Assembly (NCBI GenBank): GCA_050480705.1
Contig: JBJHAX010000053.1
Coordinates: 1 to 13,959, forward strand
Reading direction: 5' to 3'
Length of the DNA stretch: 13,959 nucleotides
From: JBJHAX01 sp050480705
GTDB taxonomy: Bacteria > Actinomycetota > Nitriliruptoria > Nitriliruptorales > Nitriliruptoraceae
Shown here: in pieces, positions 1-5,913 of the stretch
Layout of the letters: every line of letters begins with the position of its first letter
Position numbering within the stretch: position 1 is the stretch's first letter
Program-made: the position numbers and the translations under genes
Notes under the pieces: generated by a model
Told to the model about the DNA's origin: nothing
The model's database searches: none
The model's input: only the letters and a program-made list of their open reading frames with translations

Positions 1-120
1 CAGCAGCATCTGATTCAGCGAGACCTACCCCAGAAGCCCGCAAAAACCCCACAATCCCTACGCTGCCAGCAGCAAACCGATCAACGCCGGCTGAACAGCC
101 CCAGCGCGTGAATCCAAGTT
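1..120. other. Lower-GC left edge, no gene identified
   Basis: By hand count this stretch is about 58% GC, while the following 60 bases are about 77%, so base composition changes sharply near position 120. Forward frames 1 and 3 are open from the window edge to stops at 109-111 and 120-122, so either could be the 3' end of an upstream gene, but neither short tail resembles a family I know. On the reverse strand a 33-codon frame also runs across this area without a ribosome binding site. Two small inverted repeats are visible: GCTGC at 62-66 with GCAGC at 69-73, and GGCTG at 89-93 with CAGCC at 96-100. In many actinobacteria rnhB precedes the DUF2469 gene; I do not see an rnhB end here. Confidence 0.3.
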
Positions 121-209
121 AGTCACCAGGCCGGCGGCGAACGCGCGTGCCCCGCACATCGGTTCCCGGGCGGGCAGGACGGCGCCTGCTCATCGGCAGG
201 TCCGGGCGG

Positions 210-238
210 TAGGCTGCCGCGCCGTGCGAGCAGGCGTG
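210..238 (+). promoter_or_regulatory. Candidate -10 box plus inverted repeat before the DUF2469 gene
   Basis: TAGGCT at 210-215 fits the actinobacterial TANNNT -10 pattern. The hexamer 17 bases upstream (TGCTCA, 187-192) is a poor -35. Directly after it, CGCGCC at 218-223 can pair with GGCGTG at 233-238 (six pairs, one G-U, nine-base loop). It is the first of five similar hexamer-plus-stem arrangements in the window. A conventional start site 6-7 bases after the hexamer would fall inside the repeat, so it may act in DNA rather than RNA. Confidence 0.35.
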
Positions 239-250
239 TCCGGAGGCACG

Positions 251-565
251 ATGAGCCCCGATGAGCTGGATGCCTTCGAGACCGATCTCGAGCTGTCGCT
301 GTACCGGGAGTACCGCGACGTCGTGCGTATGTTCCGCTACGTCGTCGAGACGGAACGTCGCTTCTACCTCTGCAACGAGGTCGACGTGCGCACGCACGAG
401 GGTGACGACCTGTGGTTCGAACTCGAGCTCAAGGACGCCTGGGTCTGGGACATGTACCGCACGGCACGATTCATCAAGCACGTGCGTGTGCTGACGTTCC
501 GCGACGTCAACATCGAAGAGCTCAGCCACGACGACCACGACCTACCCGCGTTCCTCGAGGAGTGA
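251..565 (+). CDS. DUF2469 family protein
   Basis: A 104-residue acidic soluble protein. The pattern near the N-terminus (ELDAFETDLELSLYREYRDV) and the following FRYVVETERRFYLCNEVDV stretch are hallmarks of the actinobacterial DUF2469 family, whose biochemical role is unknown. The ATG at 251 is preferred because GGAGG at 242-246 lies four bases upstream; a start at 224 would add nine unsupported residues. The family usually sits between rnhB and yraN, which matches the downstream side here. There is no signal peptide or membrane segment, so the product should be cytoplasmic. The gene is followed after six bases by the GTG of a small membrane protein, and the two are probably cotranscribed. 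Family assignment is firm; function is not known. Confidence 0.9.
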   Translation: MSPDELDAFETDLELSLYREYRDVVRMFRYVVETERRFYLCNEVDVRTHEGDDLWFELELKDAWVWDMYRTARFIKHVRVLTFRDVNIEELSHDDHDLPAFLEE

Positions 566-571
566 CCGGCT

Positions 572-688
572 GTGGGATTCGACGCGACACGCCGCTACCG
601 CGACGACAAGCGCAATGACATCTGGCTGCTCGTCGTCGCAGGAGTTGTGATGGTCGGTGCCATCCTGTGGGCGGTCGGTGTCTTCTGA
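572..688 (+). CDS. Small single-pass membrane protein, 38 aa, unknown function
   Basis: GTG at 572 opens a 38-codon frame ending at the TGA 686-688. A purine-rich GAGGAG at 557-562, overlapping the end of the DUF2469 gene, lies nine bases upstream and fits a ribosome binding site. The product has a charged N-terminal part (RRYRDDKRND, residues 7-16) followed by a hydrophobic stretch from about residue 17 to 38, including WLLVVAGVVMVGAILW. This predicts one transmembrane helix with the basic end in the cytoplasm. The tight spacing to the DUF2469 gene suggests a shared transcript. I do not recognise a family. It is short enough for routine gene callers to miss; the frame alone is not proof, but the binding site plus a clean charged-then-hydrophobic layout make it likely. 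Confidence 0.6.
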   Translation: MGFDATRRYRDDKRNDIWLLVVAGVVMVGAILWAVGVF

Positions 689-794
689 GGGTCTGCATCG
701 GGTGACCGGGGCGGTGCGTCGTCCTCCGGGGGGTCCGCGTACGGCTTTCCACAGGCGCTGACGCGTCGGGCGGCGTCGCTGGGGATCCGCTTCG

Positions 795-806
795 TAGCGT
801 GCGCCC
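795..806 (+). promoter_or_regulatory. Candidate leaderless promoter for yraN
   Basis: TAGCGT at 795-800 fits the TANNNT -10 pattern and is followed by exactly six bases before the ATG at 807. In actinobacteria such spacing often means transcription starts at the first base of the start codon. No good -35 is visible 16-19 bases upstream and there is no Shine-Dalgarno before the ATG. CGTGCG at 798-803 can also pair with CGCACG at 820-825, enclosing the start codon. The rest of the 689-806 gap shows nothing else convincing. Confidence 0.35.
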
Positions 807-1241
807 ATGGACATCACCACGCACGTCACCCGTTACGGTCGACTCACCGACCTACCCGGCGACGTCCCGATCGATCGTGACGCGCTTGGTTCCTACGGTG
901 AGTCGCTTGCGTCGCGCCACCTCGAGTCCGACGACGGCTACGAGATCGTCGCACGCAACTGGCGGGTCGCCAGCGAGGGGGTCCGTGGCGAACTCGACCT
1001 GGTCGCCCTCGATCGCGCCACAGGCTGTCTGGTCGTCTGCGAGGTCAAGACACGGCGCGACGCGCAACGTTTCGGCGGCGCGGCCAGTGCGCTTTCGGTC
1101 CAGCAACAGCGACGAGTCCGGGCGCTGACCAGCGTCTTCCTGCGCGACTGTGCACCACAGGTCGCATGCACCCGATTCGACCTCATCGCGCTCGACGTCG
1201 GTCGTCGTGCCACCCTCACACATGTTGTTGATGCCTGGTGA
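807..1241 (+). CDS. yraN: YraN / UPF0102 family nuclease-fold protein
   Basis: A 144-residue protein of the UPF0102 family, which has a restriction-endonuclease-like fold; its cellular role is not settled. Visible family motifs are the G-x-YGE-x-LA segment (E32), YEIVARNWR (45-53), GELDLVA (E62, D64) and VCEVKTR (E79, K81), so the E...D...ExK constellation typical of the fold is complete. The ATG at 807 gives about 25 residues ahead of the first conserved motif, slightly longer than many homologues. No Shine-Dalgarno precedes it, but a -10-like box six bases away suggests a leaderless start. The TGA overlaps the GTG of comM (GTGA at 1238-1241), so translation of the two is probably coupled. 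The neighbours comM and dprA act in DNA uptake or recombination, which makes a DNA-processing role plausible but unproven. Confidence 0.9.
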   Translation: MDITTHVTRYGRLTDLPGDVPIDRDALGSYGESLASRHLESDDGYEIVARNWRVASEGVRGELDLVALDRATGCLVVCEVKTRRDAQRFGGAASALSVQQQRRVRALTSVFLRDCAPQVACTRFDLIALDVGRRATLTHVVDAW

Positions 1242-1681
1242 GCAGCGATCGTCCGACGGGCCCGCCGGCCACCTCCACGACCGTGCGTGGACCGCTGGCA
1301 CGTGTCTACGGCGTCGCGTTGATCGGCTTGACGGCGCACCTCGTCGAGATCGAGTGTGTCCGCGGCCCCGGCCTGCCGGGTCTACGGCTCGTCGGACTGC
1401 CCGATACTGCGGTCCGTGAGGCGGAGGTACGGGTCCGCACGGCTGTGCAGCGTTCGGGTCGGCGTTGGCCGGGCGATCGGGTCATCGTCAACCTCGCGCC
1501 CGCCGACCTGCCGAAAGTCGGAACCGGCTTCGACCTTGCACTGTGCCTGGCGGTGCTCGCGGCGAGCGGGCAGCTGCCTGCGGAATGCCTCGACGGGCTC
1601 GCAGCGATCGGAGAACTCGGCCTCGACGGCAGCGTCCGCGCGGTCCCGGGCGTGTTGCCTGCCGCACAGGGGGCGATGTAG
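1238..1681 (+). CDS. comM: ComM/YifB-like Mg-chelatase-family protein, N-terminal part, cut by in-frame TAG
   Basis: This 147-codon frame encodes the N-terminal ChlI-like (Lon-protease S5-fold) domain of a ComM/YifB AAA+ protein. In the naturally competent Vibrio cholerae, ComM is a helicase that promotes branch migration during uptake of foreign DNA. Recognisable pieces are LARVYGVALIG (about 20-30), GLPDTAVREAEVRVRTAV, VIVNLAPADLPKVGTGFDL and GELGLDGSVRAVPGVLPAA. The frame ends at a TAG (1679-1681) just before the conserved GVRRVLV strand that should finish this domain. That strand is present in the same frame beyond the stop. The GTG start overlaps the yraN TGA. The fragment lacks Walker motifs and cannot be an ATPase alone. 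It is a nonsense mutant, a sequence error, or the front part of a split or read-through gene. Confidence 0.8.
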   Translation: MSSDRPTGPPATSTTVRGPLARVYGVALIGLTAHLVEIECVRGPGLPGLRLVGLPDTAVREAEVRVRTAVQRSGRRWPGDRVIVNLAPADLPKVGTGFDLALCLAVLAASGQLPAECLDGLAAIGELGLDGSVRAVPGVLPAAQGAM

Positions 1682-1699
1682 GGGGGCGTGCGTCGCGTG
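1679..1699 (+). other. Amber codon splitting comM, with possible restart site
   Basis: TAG at 1679-1681 interrupts the comM frame without shifting it: the codons before and after it are in the same phase, and the usual residue spacing between the VLPAA and GVRRVLV elements is preserved if the TAG counts as one codon. A run of six G (1681-1686) follows. Two GTG codons in frame, at 1688 and 1697, lie one and ten bases after this G run, so the run might act as a ribosome binding site for the second. Confidence 0.7.
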
Positions 1700-2803
1700 C
1701 TCGTCGCCGAATCTTCTGCGGGTGAGGCCGGCCTGGTCGACGGACTCGACGTGCTGGGGGTGCGCGACGTCGACGAGGCCGTCGGTGTCCTCGTCGGGAG
1801 CCGCCGTGTGCGTCCGGCCGCTTCGCCGCCACCGGTCCGTCGTAGCGGTGGTCATGACCTGGCCGATGTCCGCGGGCAGCCCGTCGCTCGGCGCGCCGTC
1901 GAGGTCGCCGCGGTCGGCGGGCACCACCTGCTGCTTGTCGGGCCTCCGGGGGCAGGCAAGTCGATGCTCGCACGTCGCCTCCACGGTCTGCTGCCGGACC
2001 TGACCAGAGCCGAAGCCGTCGAGGTCGCCGCGATCCGTTCGCTCGTCGAAGGACCGGGATCTGTCCAGGAGCTTGAGGTCACGCCGCCACTGCGGGAACC
2101 GCATCGCGGGATATCGACCGCGGCGTTGCTCGGTGGGGGCAGCGGTGTGCCTCGTCCAGGCGAGGTGTCGCTCGCCCACCGTGGTGTCCTGGTGATGGAC
2201 GAACTGCTCGAGACACCGCGTCAGACCCTCGATGCCCTGCGCGAGCCGCTCGAGCAGGGCGAGGTGACCGTCGAACGCGTCCGTGCCCGCGTTCGATTTC
2301 CCTGCCGCCTGCAGCTCGTCGCTGCGGGCAACGCATGTCCGTGCGGCAATACGGGCGACACGCGCCGTGTCTGTACGTGCACCCACGCCCAGTTGCATCG
2401 TCATCGTGGACGCCTGTCAGGGCCGATGCTCGATCGCATCGACCTGCACGTGCAACTGCGACCTGTCGCGCCCGAACGACTGGCGGGAATCCCTGACGGT
2501 GACGCGTCCGTGGACGTCGCGGAACGTGTCCGTACCGCTCGACGCGCGGCGGTCGAGCGCTGGGGTCCGGGCAGTCTCGTGCGTGACGTACCGATCGAGC
2601 ACGTTCGTGCAACCGTGCGCAGCGATGTCATCGGCGTCCTGTCCTCGGCGATGGAGGGACTGGGGTTGTCGGCCCGCGCGTTCGATCGATGCCTGCGGGT
2701 CGCCCGCACGATCGCCGATCTCGATGGGACGGACACGGTCGCCGCCGAGCACATGGAGGAGGCGCTCGCCTACCGGCTGCCGCCCATCGGGGTGTCGGCA
2801 TGA
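1688..2803 (+). CDS. comM: ComM/YifB-like AAA+ ATPase, C-terminal part
   Basis: This part carries the end of the ChlI-like domain, the Mg-chelatase-type AAA+ module and its C-terminal domain. In read-through numbering, counting from 1238, Walker A GPPGAGKS is at 235-242 and the Walker B acidic pair DE at 321-322. The four-cysteine segment CPCG...CTC and the LSGPMLDRIDLHV block follow. Read through the TAG, the protein would be about 521 residues, a normal ComM length, with no other stop. Several signatures depart from what I remember of the family: PHRGIS instead of PHHTIS, MDELLET instead of LDELPEF, NACPCG instead of NPCPCG. The TGA overlaps the dprA ATG (ATGA). The start at GTG 1688 is formal; 1697 is better placed for the upstream G run. 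Confidence 0.8.
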   Translation: MRRVLVAESSAGEAGLVDGLDVLGVRDVDEAVGVLVGSRRVRPAASPPPVRRSGGHDLADVRGQPVARRAVEVAAVGGHHLLLVGPPGAGKSMLARRLHGLLPDLTRAEAVEVAAIRSLVEGPGSVQELEVTPPLREPHRGISTAALLGGGSGVPRPGEVSLAHRGVLVMDELLETPRQTLDALREPLEQGEVTVERVRARVRFPCRLQLVAAGNACPCGNTGDTRRVCTCTHAQLHRHRGRLSGPMLDRIDLHVQLRPVAPERLAGIPDGDASVDVAERVRTARRAAVERWGPGSLVRDVPIEHVRATVRSDVIGVLSSAMEGLGLSARAFDRCLRVARTIADLDGTDTVAAEHMEEALAYRLPPIGVSA

Positions 2804-3984
2804 GCCGCAGCCCCGTCGACGCCGTGGCCGACATCACCGCTGACGGAACGGATGCACGGCGACTGGCCGGTGTCATCGCGCTTCTCGCGCGTCCTCGCTG
2901 CAGCTCGGAGACGGTGAGGTCCGCATGCCGTGCGGTCGGTGGCGACGGCCCACCTTCACAGCAACTCGACGAGGCCATCGCCCAGCGGGGAATCGTGCCG
3001 GGCGACGAAGTCACCCAGCTCGCGCGCACATGGCGTGAGCTGGGTGTTCGCCTGTCGTTGGTGGGCGATCCGACCTATCCCGCGGCGTTGTCGGACGCCT
3101 GGCCGCAGCTCGACGCTCCGGTGGTGTTGGCGTGGCGAGGTGTCGCGCCCGTAGATGTCGCGTGTGTCGCGATCGTGGGGACGCGGCGTCCTTCGGGGTA
3201 CGGGACCGCGGTCGCCGCCTGGCTGGCCGAGGCGGTGTCTGCGGCCGGTGTGCGGGTCGTCTCCGGCGGCGCAGTCGGCGTCGACGCCGCCGCACACCGC
3301 GCTTCCGCCGAAGGTCCTGGGGGAACGACCGTGGTGCTCGGCTGTGGCCACGCGGTGGACTATCCACGCCAACACGCGCGTCGCGGAGGGCTGTTCGACG
3401 AGATCGTGGCCCACGGCGGAACGATCGTCAGCGAGCTGCTGCCGTTCGAACCTCCCCGCGCCGGGCGTGTCCGGGCACGAAACCGCATCATCGCCGCCCT
3501 CGCCCAGGCGGTCGTGGTCGTGGAGGGCGGACACCGATCGGGAGCTTTGATCACGGCGGGGGCTGCTGCGCAGTGGGGCAGGGCCGTGCTGGCGGTTCCA
3601 GGCGACGTTCGTGCCGCCGGATCGGTGGCGCCGCACCGCCTGTTGTCCGAGGGTGCCGCCCCGTGCACCGGGCCGGGCGACCTCCTCGACGCGCTGGGGA
3701 TCGACGCAGGCGTCCTTGGGTCCCTGACCGGCAGTGGCAACGGTGCGGCGACCCACCCCGCAGGCTCGGCCCAGCGGGCGGGGGAGGTGTTCGCGCTGCT
3801 TGCGAGCAGCTGGCCACGTCCCGTCGGTGTGGAAGAACTCGCGGTCCGAACGGACACGCCCCCGGCGCGGCTGTTGGCGGTGCTCACCAGGGCACGGATC
3901 GACGGTCTGATCGTCGAAGGACCGGACGGCGTCCGACTGCGTCAAGTACCTGCCACGAAAGGCAGCAAGCACCACTCTTCTTGA
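2800..3984 (+). CDS. dprA: DNA-processing protein DprA
   Basis: A 394-residue DprA/Smf protein. In competent bacteria DprA binds incoming single-stranded DNA and loads RecA. After an N-terminal helical region (about 1-100), the Rossmann-like DprA core runs from about 105 to 305: AIVGTRRPSGYG (124-135), VVSGGAVGVDAAAHRAS (153-169), VVLGCGHAVDYPRQH (178-192), ARNRIIAALAQAVVVVEG (226-243) and RSGALITAGAAAQWGRAVLAVPGD. A C-terminal winged-helix-like segment follows at about 327-382. The ATG at 2800 overlaps the comM stop (ATGA), indicating tight coupling and one operon with yraN and comM. The last codons contain a TTGACA that seems to serve as a -35 box for the next gene. No uptake-pilus genes lie in this window, so use in transformation cannot be inferred; a general recombination role is equally possible. 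Confidence 0.95.
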   Translation: MSRSPVDAVADITADGTDARRLAGVIALLARPRCSSETVRSACRAVGGDGPPSQQLDEAIAQRGIVPGDEVTQLARTWRELGVRLSLVGDPTYPAALSDAWPQLDAPVVLAWRGVAPVDVACVAIVGTRRPSGYGTAVAAWLAEAVSAAGVRVVSGGAVGVDAAAHRASAEGPGGTTVVLGCGHAVDYPRQHARRGGLFDEIVAHGGTIVSELLPFEPPRAGRVRARNRIIAALAQAVVVVEGGHRSGALITAGAAAQWGRAVLAVPGDVRAAGSVAPHRLLSEGAAPCTGPGDLLDALGIDAGVLGSLTGSGNGAATHPAGSAQRAGEVFALLASSWPRPVGVEELAVRTDTPPARLLAVLTRARIDGLIVEGPDGVRLRQVPATKGSKHHSS

Positions 3985-4015
3985 CACGAGCAACAATCCG
4001 ACGCACGCTTCGTGG
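3981..4015 (+). promoter_or_regulatory. Leaderless promoter for the XerC-type gene
   Basis: TTGACA at 3981-3986, a perfect -35 consensus overlapping the dprA stop codon, is followed after exactly 17 bases by CACGCT at 4004-4009, which keeps the key A2 and T6 of the -10 box. Six more bases lead to the ATG at 4016. There is no Shine-Dalgarno before that ATG. Together this predicts a transcript whose first base is the start codon. It is the best-formed promoter in the window. Confidence 0.55.
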
Positions 4016-4993
4016 ATGCCGGACTCTCCAGAGTCAGCGACCGCGCGTGCGTCCGAGGGCGTCCACGGCGGACTTCCGGCTGCCTGGAGCACCGCAATCG
4101 ACCTGCTCGTCGAACACCTGCGGGCGCGGGGACGGTCGGAGAACACCATCGCCGCATATCGGCGGGACGCGAGCGACCTGGCGCGTGGATGTGTCGACCG
4201 GGGCAGCCTGACACCTCGCGATGTCGATCTGGTCGCCCTGCGGCGCTACCTCGCCGACATGGACGAACGCGGTTACGCCCGCTCAAGTATCGCGCGTCGT
4301 GCCGCGACGATCCGCGTGCTGTTCGACCTGCTCGTCGAACGTGGCCAGCTCGACCGCGATCCCGCCCAGCTGCTGGGTTCGCCGCGTGCCGGACGACGGC
4401 TCCCGCGGGTGCTTCGCGTCGACGAGGTCGAACGGCTCGTTTCGGTCATCGACGTTGCGACCCCGGTCGGCGCTCGGGATCGCGCGCTCGTCGAAGTGAT
4501 GTACGGGTCGGGCGCCCGCGTCGGCGAAACCGTTTCTCTGGACATCGGCGCGGTCGACGTCCACCAGGGGCTGGTCCGCCTGCTCGGAAAGGGGGGCCGG
4601 GAACGCATCGTTCCGCTCGGTGAACCTGCCATCCATGCGATCGAGCGCTACCTCGTCGACGCACGTCCTGAACTCGTCGGCCCGGCGACGCGCACCGCGT
4701 TGTTCCTCAACACACGTGGGGACCGTCTCGATCCTCGCGACGCGCGCACGGCGGTCGTGCGCGCCGCACGTGCAGCAGGCCTCGCTGACGTCACGCCCCA
4801 CACGCTGCGACACTCCGTCGCCACCCACATGCTCGAGGCGGGTGCTGACATCCGGGTGGTGCAGGACATGCTGGGTCATGCGTCGTTGGCGACCACACAG
4901 CGCTACACCCATCTTTCACGCGGATGGTTGCGCGAAGTGCACGCCCGCGCACACCCACGGGCACGTACCCATGACACGCCGGGTGGGCGTTAG
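4016..4993 (+). CDS. xerC: Tyrosine recombinase, XerC/XerD type
   Basis: A 325-residue site-specific tyrosine recombinase, most likely one of the Xer pair that resolves chromosome dimers at dif near cell division. The N-terminal SAM-like core-binding domain (about 25-115) includes SENTIAAYRRD. The catalytic domain has all expected residues: R168 in GSGARVGE, K192 in GKGGRERIVPLG, H262 and R265 in HTLRHSVATH, H288 in LGHASL, and the nucleophile Y297 in TTQRYTHL. ATG at 4016 is the only ATG/GTG/TTG start in this frame ahead of the core-binding domain and fits a leaderless transcript. The N-terminus is about 20 residues longer than typical XerC/XerD. Position between dprA and the WhiG-type sigma gene matches the chromosomal xer gene of other actinobacteria, which argues against a phage integrase. 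XerC versus XerD cannot be decided without the partner gene. Confidence 0.92.
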   Translation: MPDSPESATARASEGVHGGLPAAWSTAIDLLVEHLRARGRSENTIAAYRRDASDLARGCVDRGSLTPRDVDLVALRRYLADMDERGYARSSIARRAATIRVLFDLLVERGQLDRDPAQLLGSPRAGRRLPRVLRVDEVERLVSVIDVATPVGARDRALVEVMYGSGARVGETVSLDIGAVDVHQGLVRLLGKGGRERIVPLGEPAIHAIERYLVDARPELVGPATRTALFLNTRGDRLDPRDARTAVVRAARAAGLADVTPHTLRHSVATHMLEAGADIRVVQDMLGHASLATTQRYTHLSRGWLREVHARAHPRARTHDTPGGR

Positions 4994-5012
4994 CATGGTC
5001 GTCGAGACGACC
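4991..5012 (+). promoter_or_regulatory. Candidate -10 box and perfect inverted repeat before the sigma factor gene
   Basis: TAGCAT at 4991-4996 begins on the xerC stop codon. Immediately after it GGTCGT (4997-5002) pairs perfectly with ACGACC (5007-5012) around a CGAG tetraloop. The best -35-like sequence, ATGACA at 4971-4976, is only 14 bases upstream, shorter than usual. A start site 6-7 bases after the hexamer would fall inside the loop, so the repeat may be a DNA operator, or the hexamer may not be the true -10. Confidence 0.4.
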
Positions 5013-5056
5013 CGTAAAAGACATGACGTGGCGACGTCCGCGGGTGTCCCTGCCGT

Positions 5057-5061
5057 GGAGG
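5057..5061 (+). promoter_or_regulatory. Ribosome binding site that favours the GTG 5067 start
   Basis: GGAGG at 5057-5061 ends five bases before the GTG at 5067. The earlier ATG at 4995 has no such site and lies within the TAGCAT element. The codons after it (cgt aaa aga cat) are AT-rich for this genome. Confidence 0.5.
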
Positions 5062-5066
5062 CCGGT

Positions 5067-5828
5067 GTGGATCGAGAGATTCGCGCGCTCTGGGATCGTT
5101 ATCGGGACACCGACGACGTGGACGCACGTGAACGTCTGATCCTGCATTACGCACCGGTCGTCAAGTACGTCGCGGGCCGCCTCGCCGTCGGCATGCCGTC
5201 CAACGTCGAGCACGCCGACCTCGTCTCGTACGGCATCTTCGGCCTGATGGACGCCATCGACAAGTTCGACCCCGACAAGGGCTACAAGTTCGAGACGTAC
5301 GCCGTCACCCGTATCAAGGGTGCGATCATCGACGAACTGCGGTCGATCGACTGGGTCCCCCGATCCGTGCGCGCGAACGCGCGCAAGATCGAGCAGGCGA
5401 TGCAGCGCCTCGAAAACCTCCTGCGGCGGTCACCGTCCGACGAGGAACTCGCTGCCGAACTCGGCTGGACCGTCGAGGAACTGCAGGAGACGCTGACCCG
5501 GGTGTCGATGACGTCGATGGTCGCGCTCGACGACACGCTGGAGGTCGGCGAGGGGGATCGCATCTCGCTGGTCGACACGTTGCAGGACCTGACCGCGGTC
5601 CTGCCTGAGGAGTCGTTCGACGACATCGAGACCCGTGACGTGCTGCGGCAGACACTCACGCGCCTCAACGACCGCGAGCAGACCGTTGTCGGCCTGTACT
5701 ACTTCGAAGGGATGACCCTCGCCCAGATCGGTGACGTGCTCGGCGTCACCGAGTCGCGGGTCTGCCAGATCCATACCAAAGCTGTGATGAGTCTTCGGAC
5801 CAAGCTGGTCGAGAAACTGGGGGCGTGA
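5067..5828 (+). CDS. whiG: RNA polymerase sigma factor, WhiG/FliA (sigma-28) family
   Basis: A 253-residue alternative sigma factor of the FliA/WhiG group, lacking region 1.1. Region 2 covers about 20-95 (ERLILHYAPVVKYVAGRL, then ADLVSYGIFGLMDAIDKFDP, YKFETYAVTRIKGAIIDELR, DWVPRSVR). Region 3 covers about 105-160, with RSPSDEELAAELGWTVEELQ. Region 4 covers about 195-250, with the helix-turn-helix MTLAQIGDVLGVTESRVCQI. In Streptomyces WhiG commits aerial hyphae to sporulation; in motile bacteria FliA drives flagellar genes. Which applies here cannot be read from the window, as no anti-sigma factor or flagellar gene is present. The name rests on position between xerC and the M23/rpsB genes, as in streptomycetes. 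The start is uncertain: GTG 5067 has a good binding site, while ATG 4995 would add 24 residues. Confidence 0.88.
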   Translation: MDREIRALWDRYRDTDDVDARERLILHYAPVVKYVAGRLAVGMPSNVEHADLVSYGIFGLMDAIDKFDPDKGYKFETYAVTRIKGAIIDELRSIDWVPRSVRANARKIEQAMQRLENLLRRSPSDEELAAELGWTVEELQETLTRVSMTSMVALDDTLEVGEGDRISLVDTLQDLTAVLPEESFDDIETRDVLRQTLTRLNDREQTVVGLYYFEGMTLAQIGDVLGVTESRVCQIHTKAVMSLRTKLVEKLGA

Positions 5829-5880
5829 GCGTGTCCACAGCCTTCCGCAAGCCGCCGCCGGCGCGGTGACAGGTCGGATC

Positions 5881-5910
5881 TAGCGTCGCCACCGTTTCGT
5901 CGGTGGAGAG
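5881..5910 (+). promoter_or_regulatory. Candidate -10 box, hairpin and ribosome binding site for the M23-lipase gene
   Basis: TAGCGT at 5881-5886 fits a -10 box. CCACCG (5889-5894) pairs perfectly with CGGTGG (5901-5906) around the loop TTTCGT. The two final G of the right arm belong to the likely ribosome binding site GGAGAG (5905-5910), so folding could partly hide it. No proper -35 is visible; GTGACA at 5866-5871 is only nine bases from the hexamer. Confidence 0.4.
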
Positions 5911-5913
5911 TCC

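Noticed and set aside
1..120. Insertion-sequence end or transposase remnant
   Set aside because: Only short inverted repeats (5 bases per arm) and no transposase motif; composition alone is not enough.
745..755. TTTCCACAG as a DnaA box
   Set aside because: A single partial match to TTATCCACA without clustering; no origin features nearby.
1382..2404. 340-codon open frame on the - strand opposite comM
   Set aside because: Also a shadow of a high-GC gene. Considered because comM is interrupted, but it has no domain and no upstream signals.
3256..3306. DprA motif SGGAVGVD instead of SGLARGID
   Set aside because: As far as I recall, actinobacterial DprA proteins often lack the Arg of this motif, so it is not evidence of inactivation.
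4016..4993. Phage or element integrase instead of Xer
   Set aside because: Complete Xer-like motifs, no att-like repeats or tRNA next to it, and conserved chromosomal neighbours on both sides.
4620..5066. Upstream extension of the sigma factor frame, including a start at ATG 4995
   Set aside because: Most of it overlaps xerC in another frame. ATG 4995 has no ribosome binding site, lies in the TAGCAT element and is followed by AT-rich codons; GTG 5067 has GGAGG at good spacing. ATG 4995 is kept only as an alternative.
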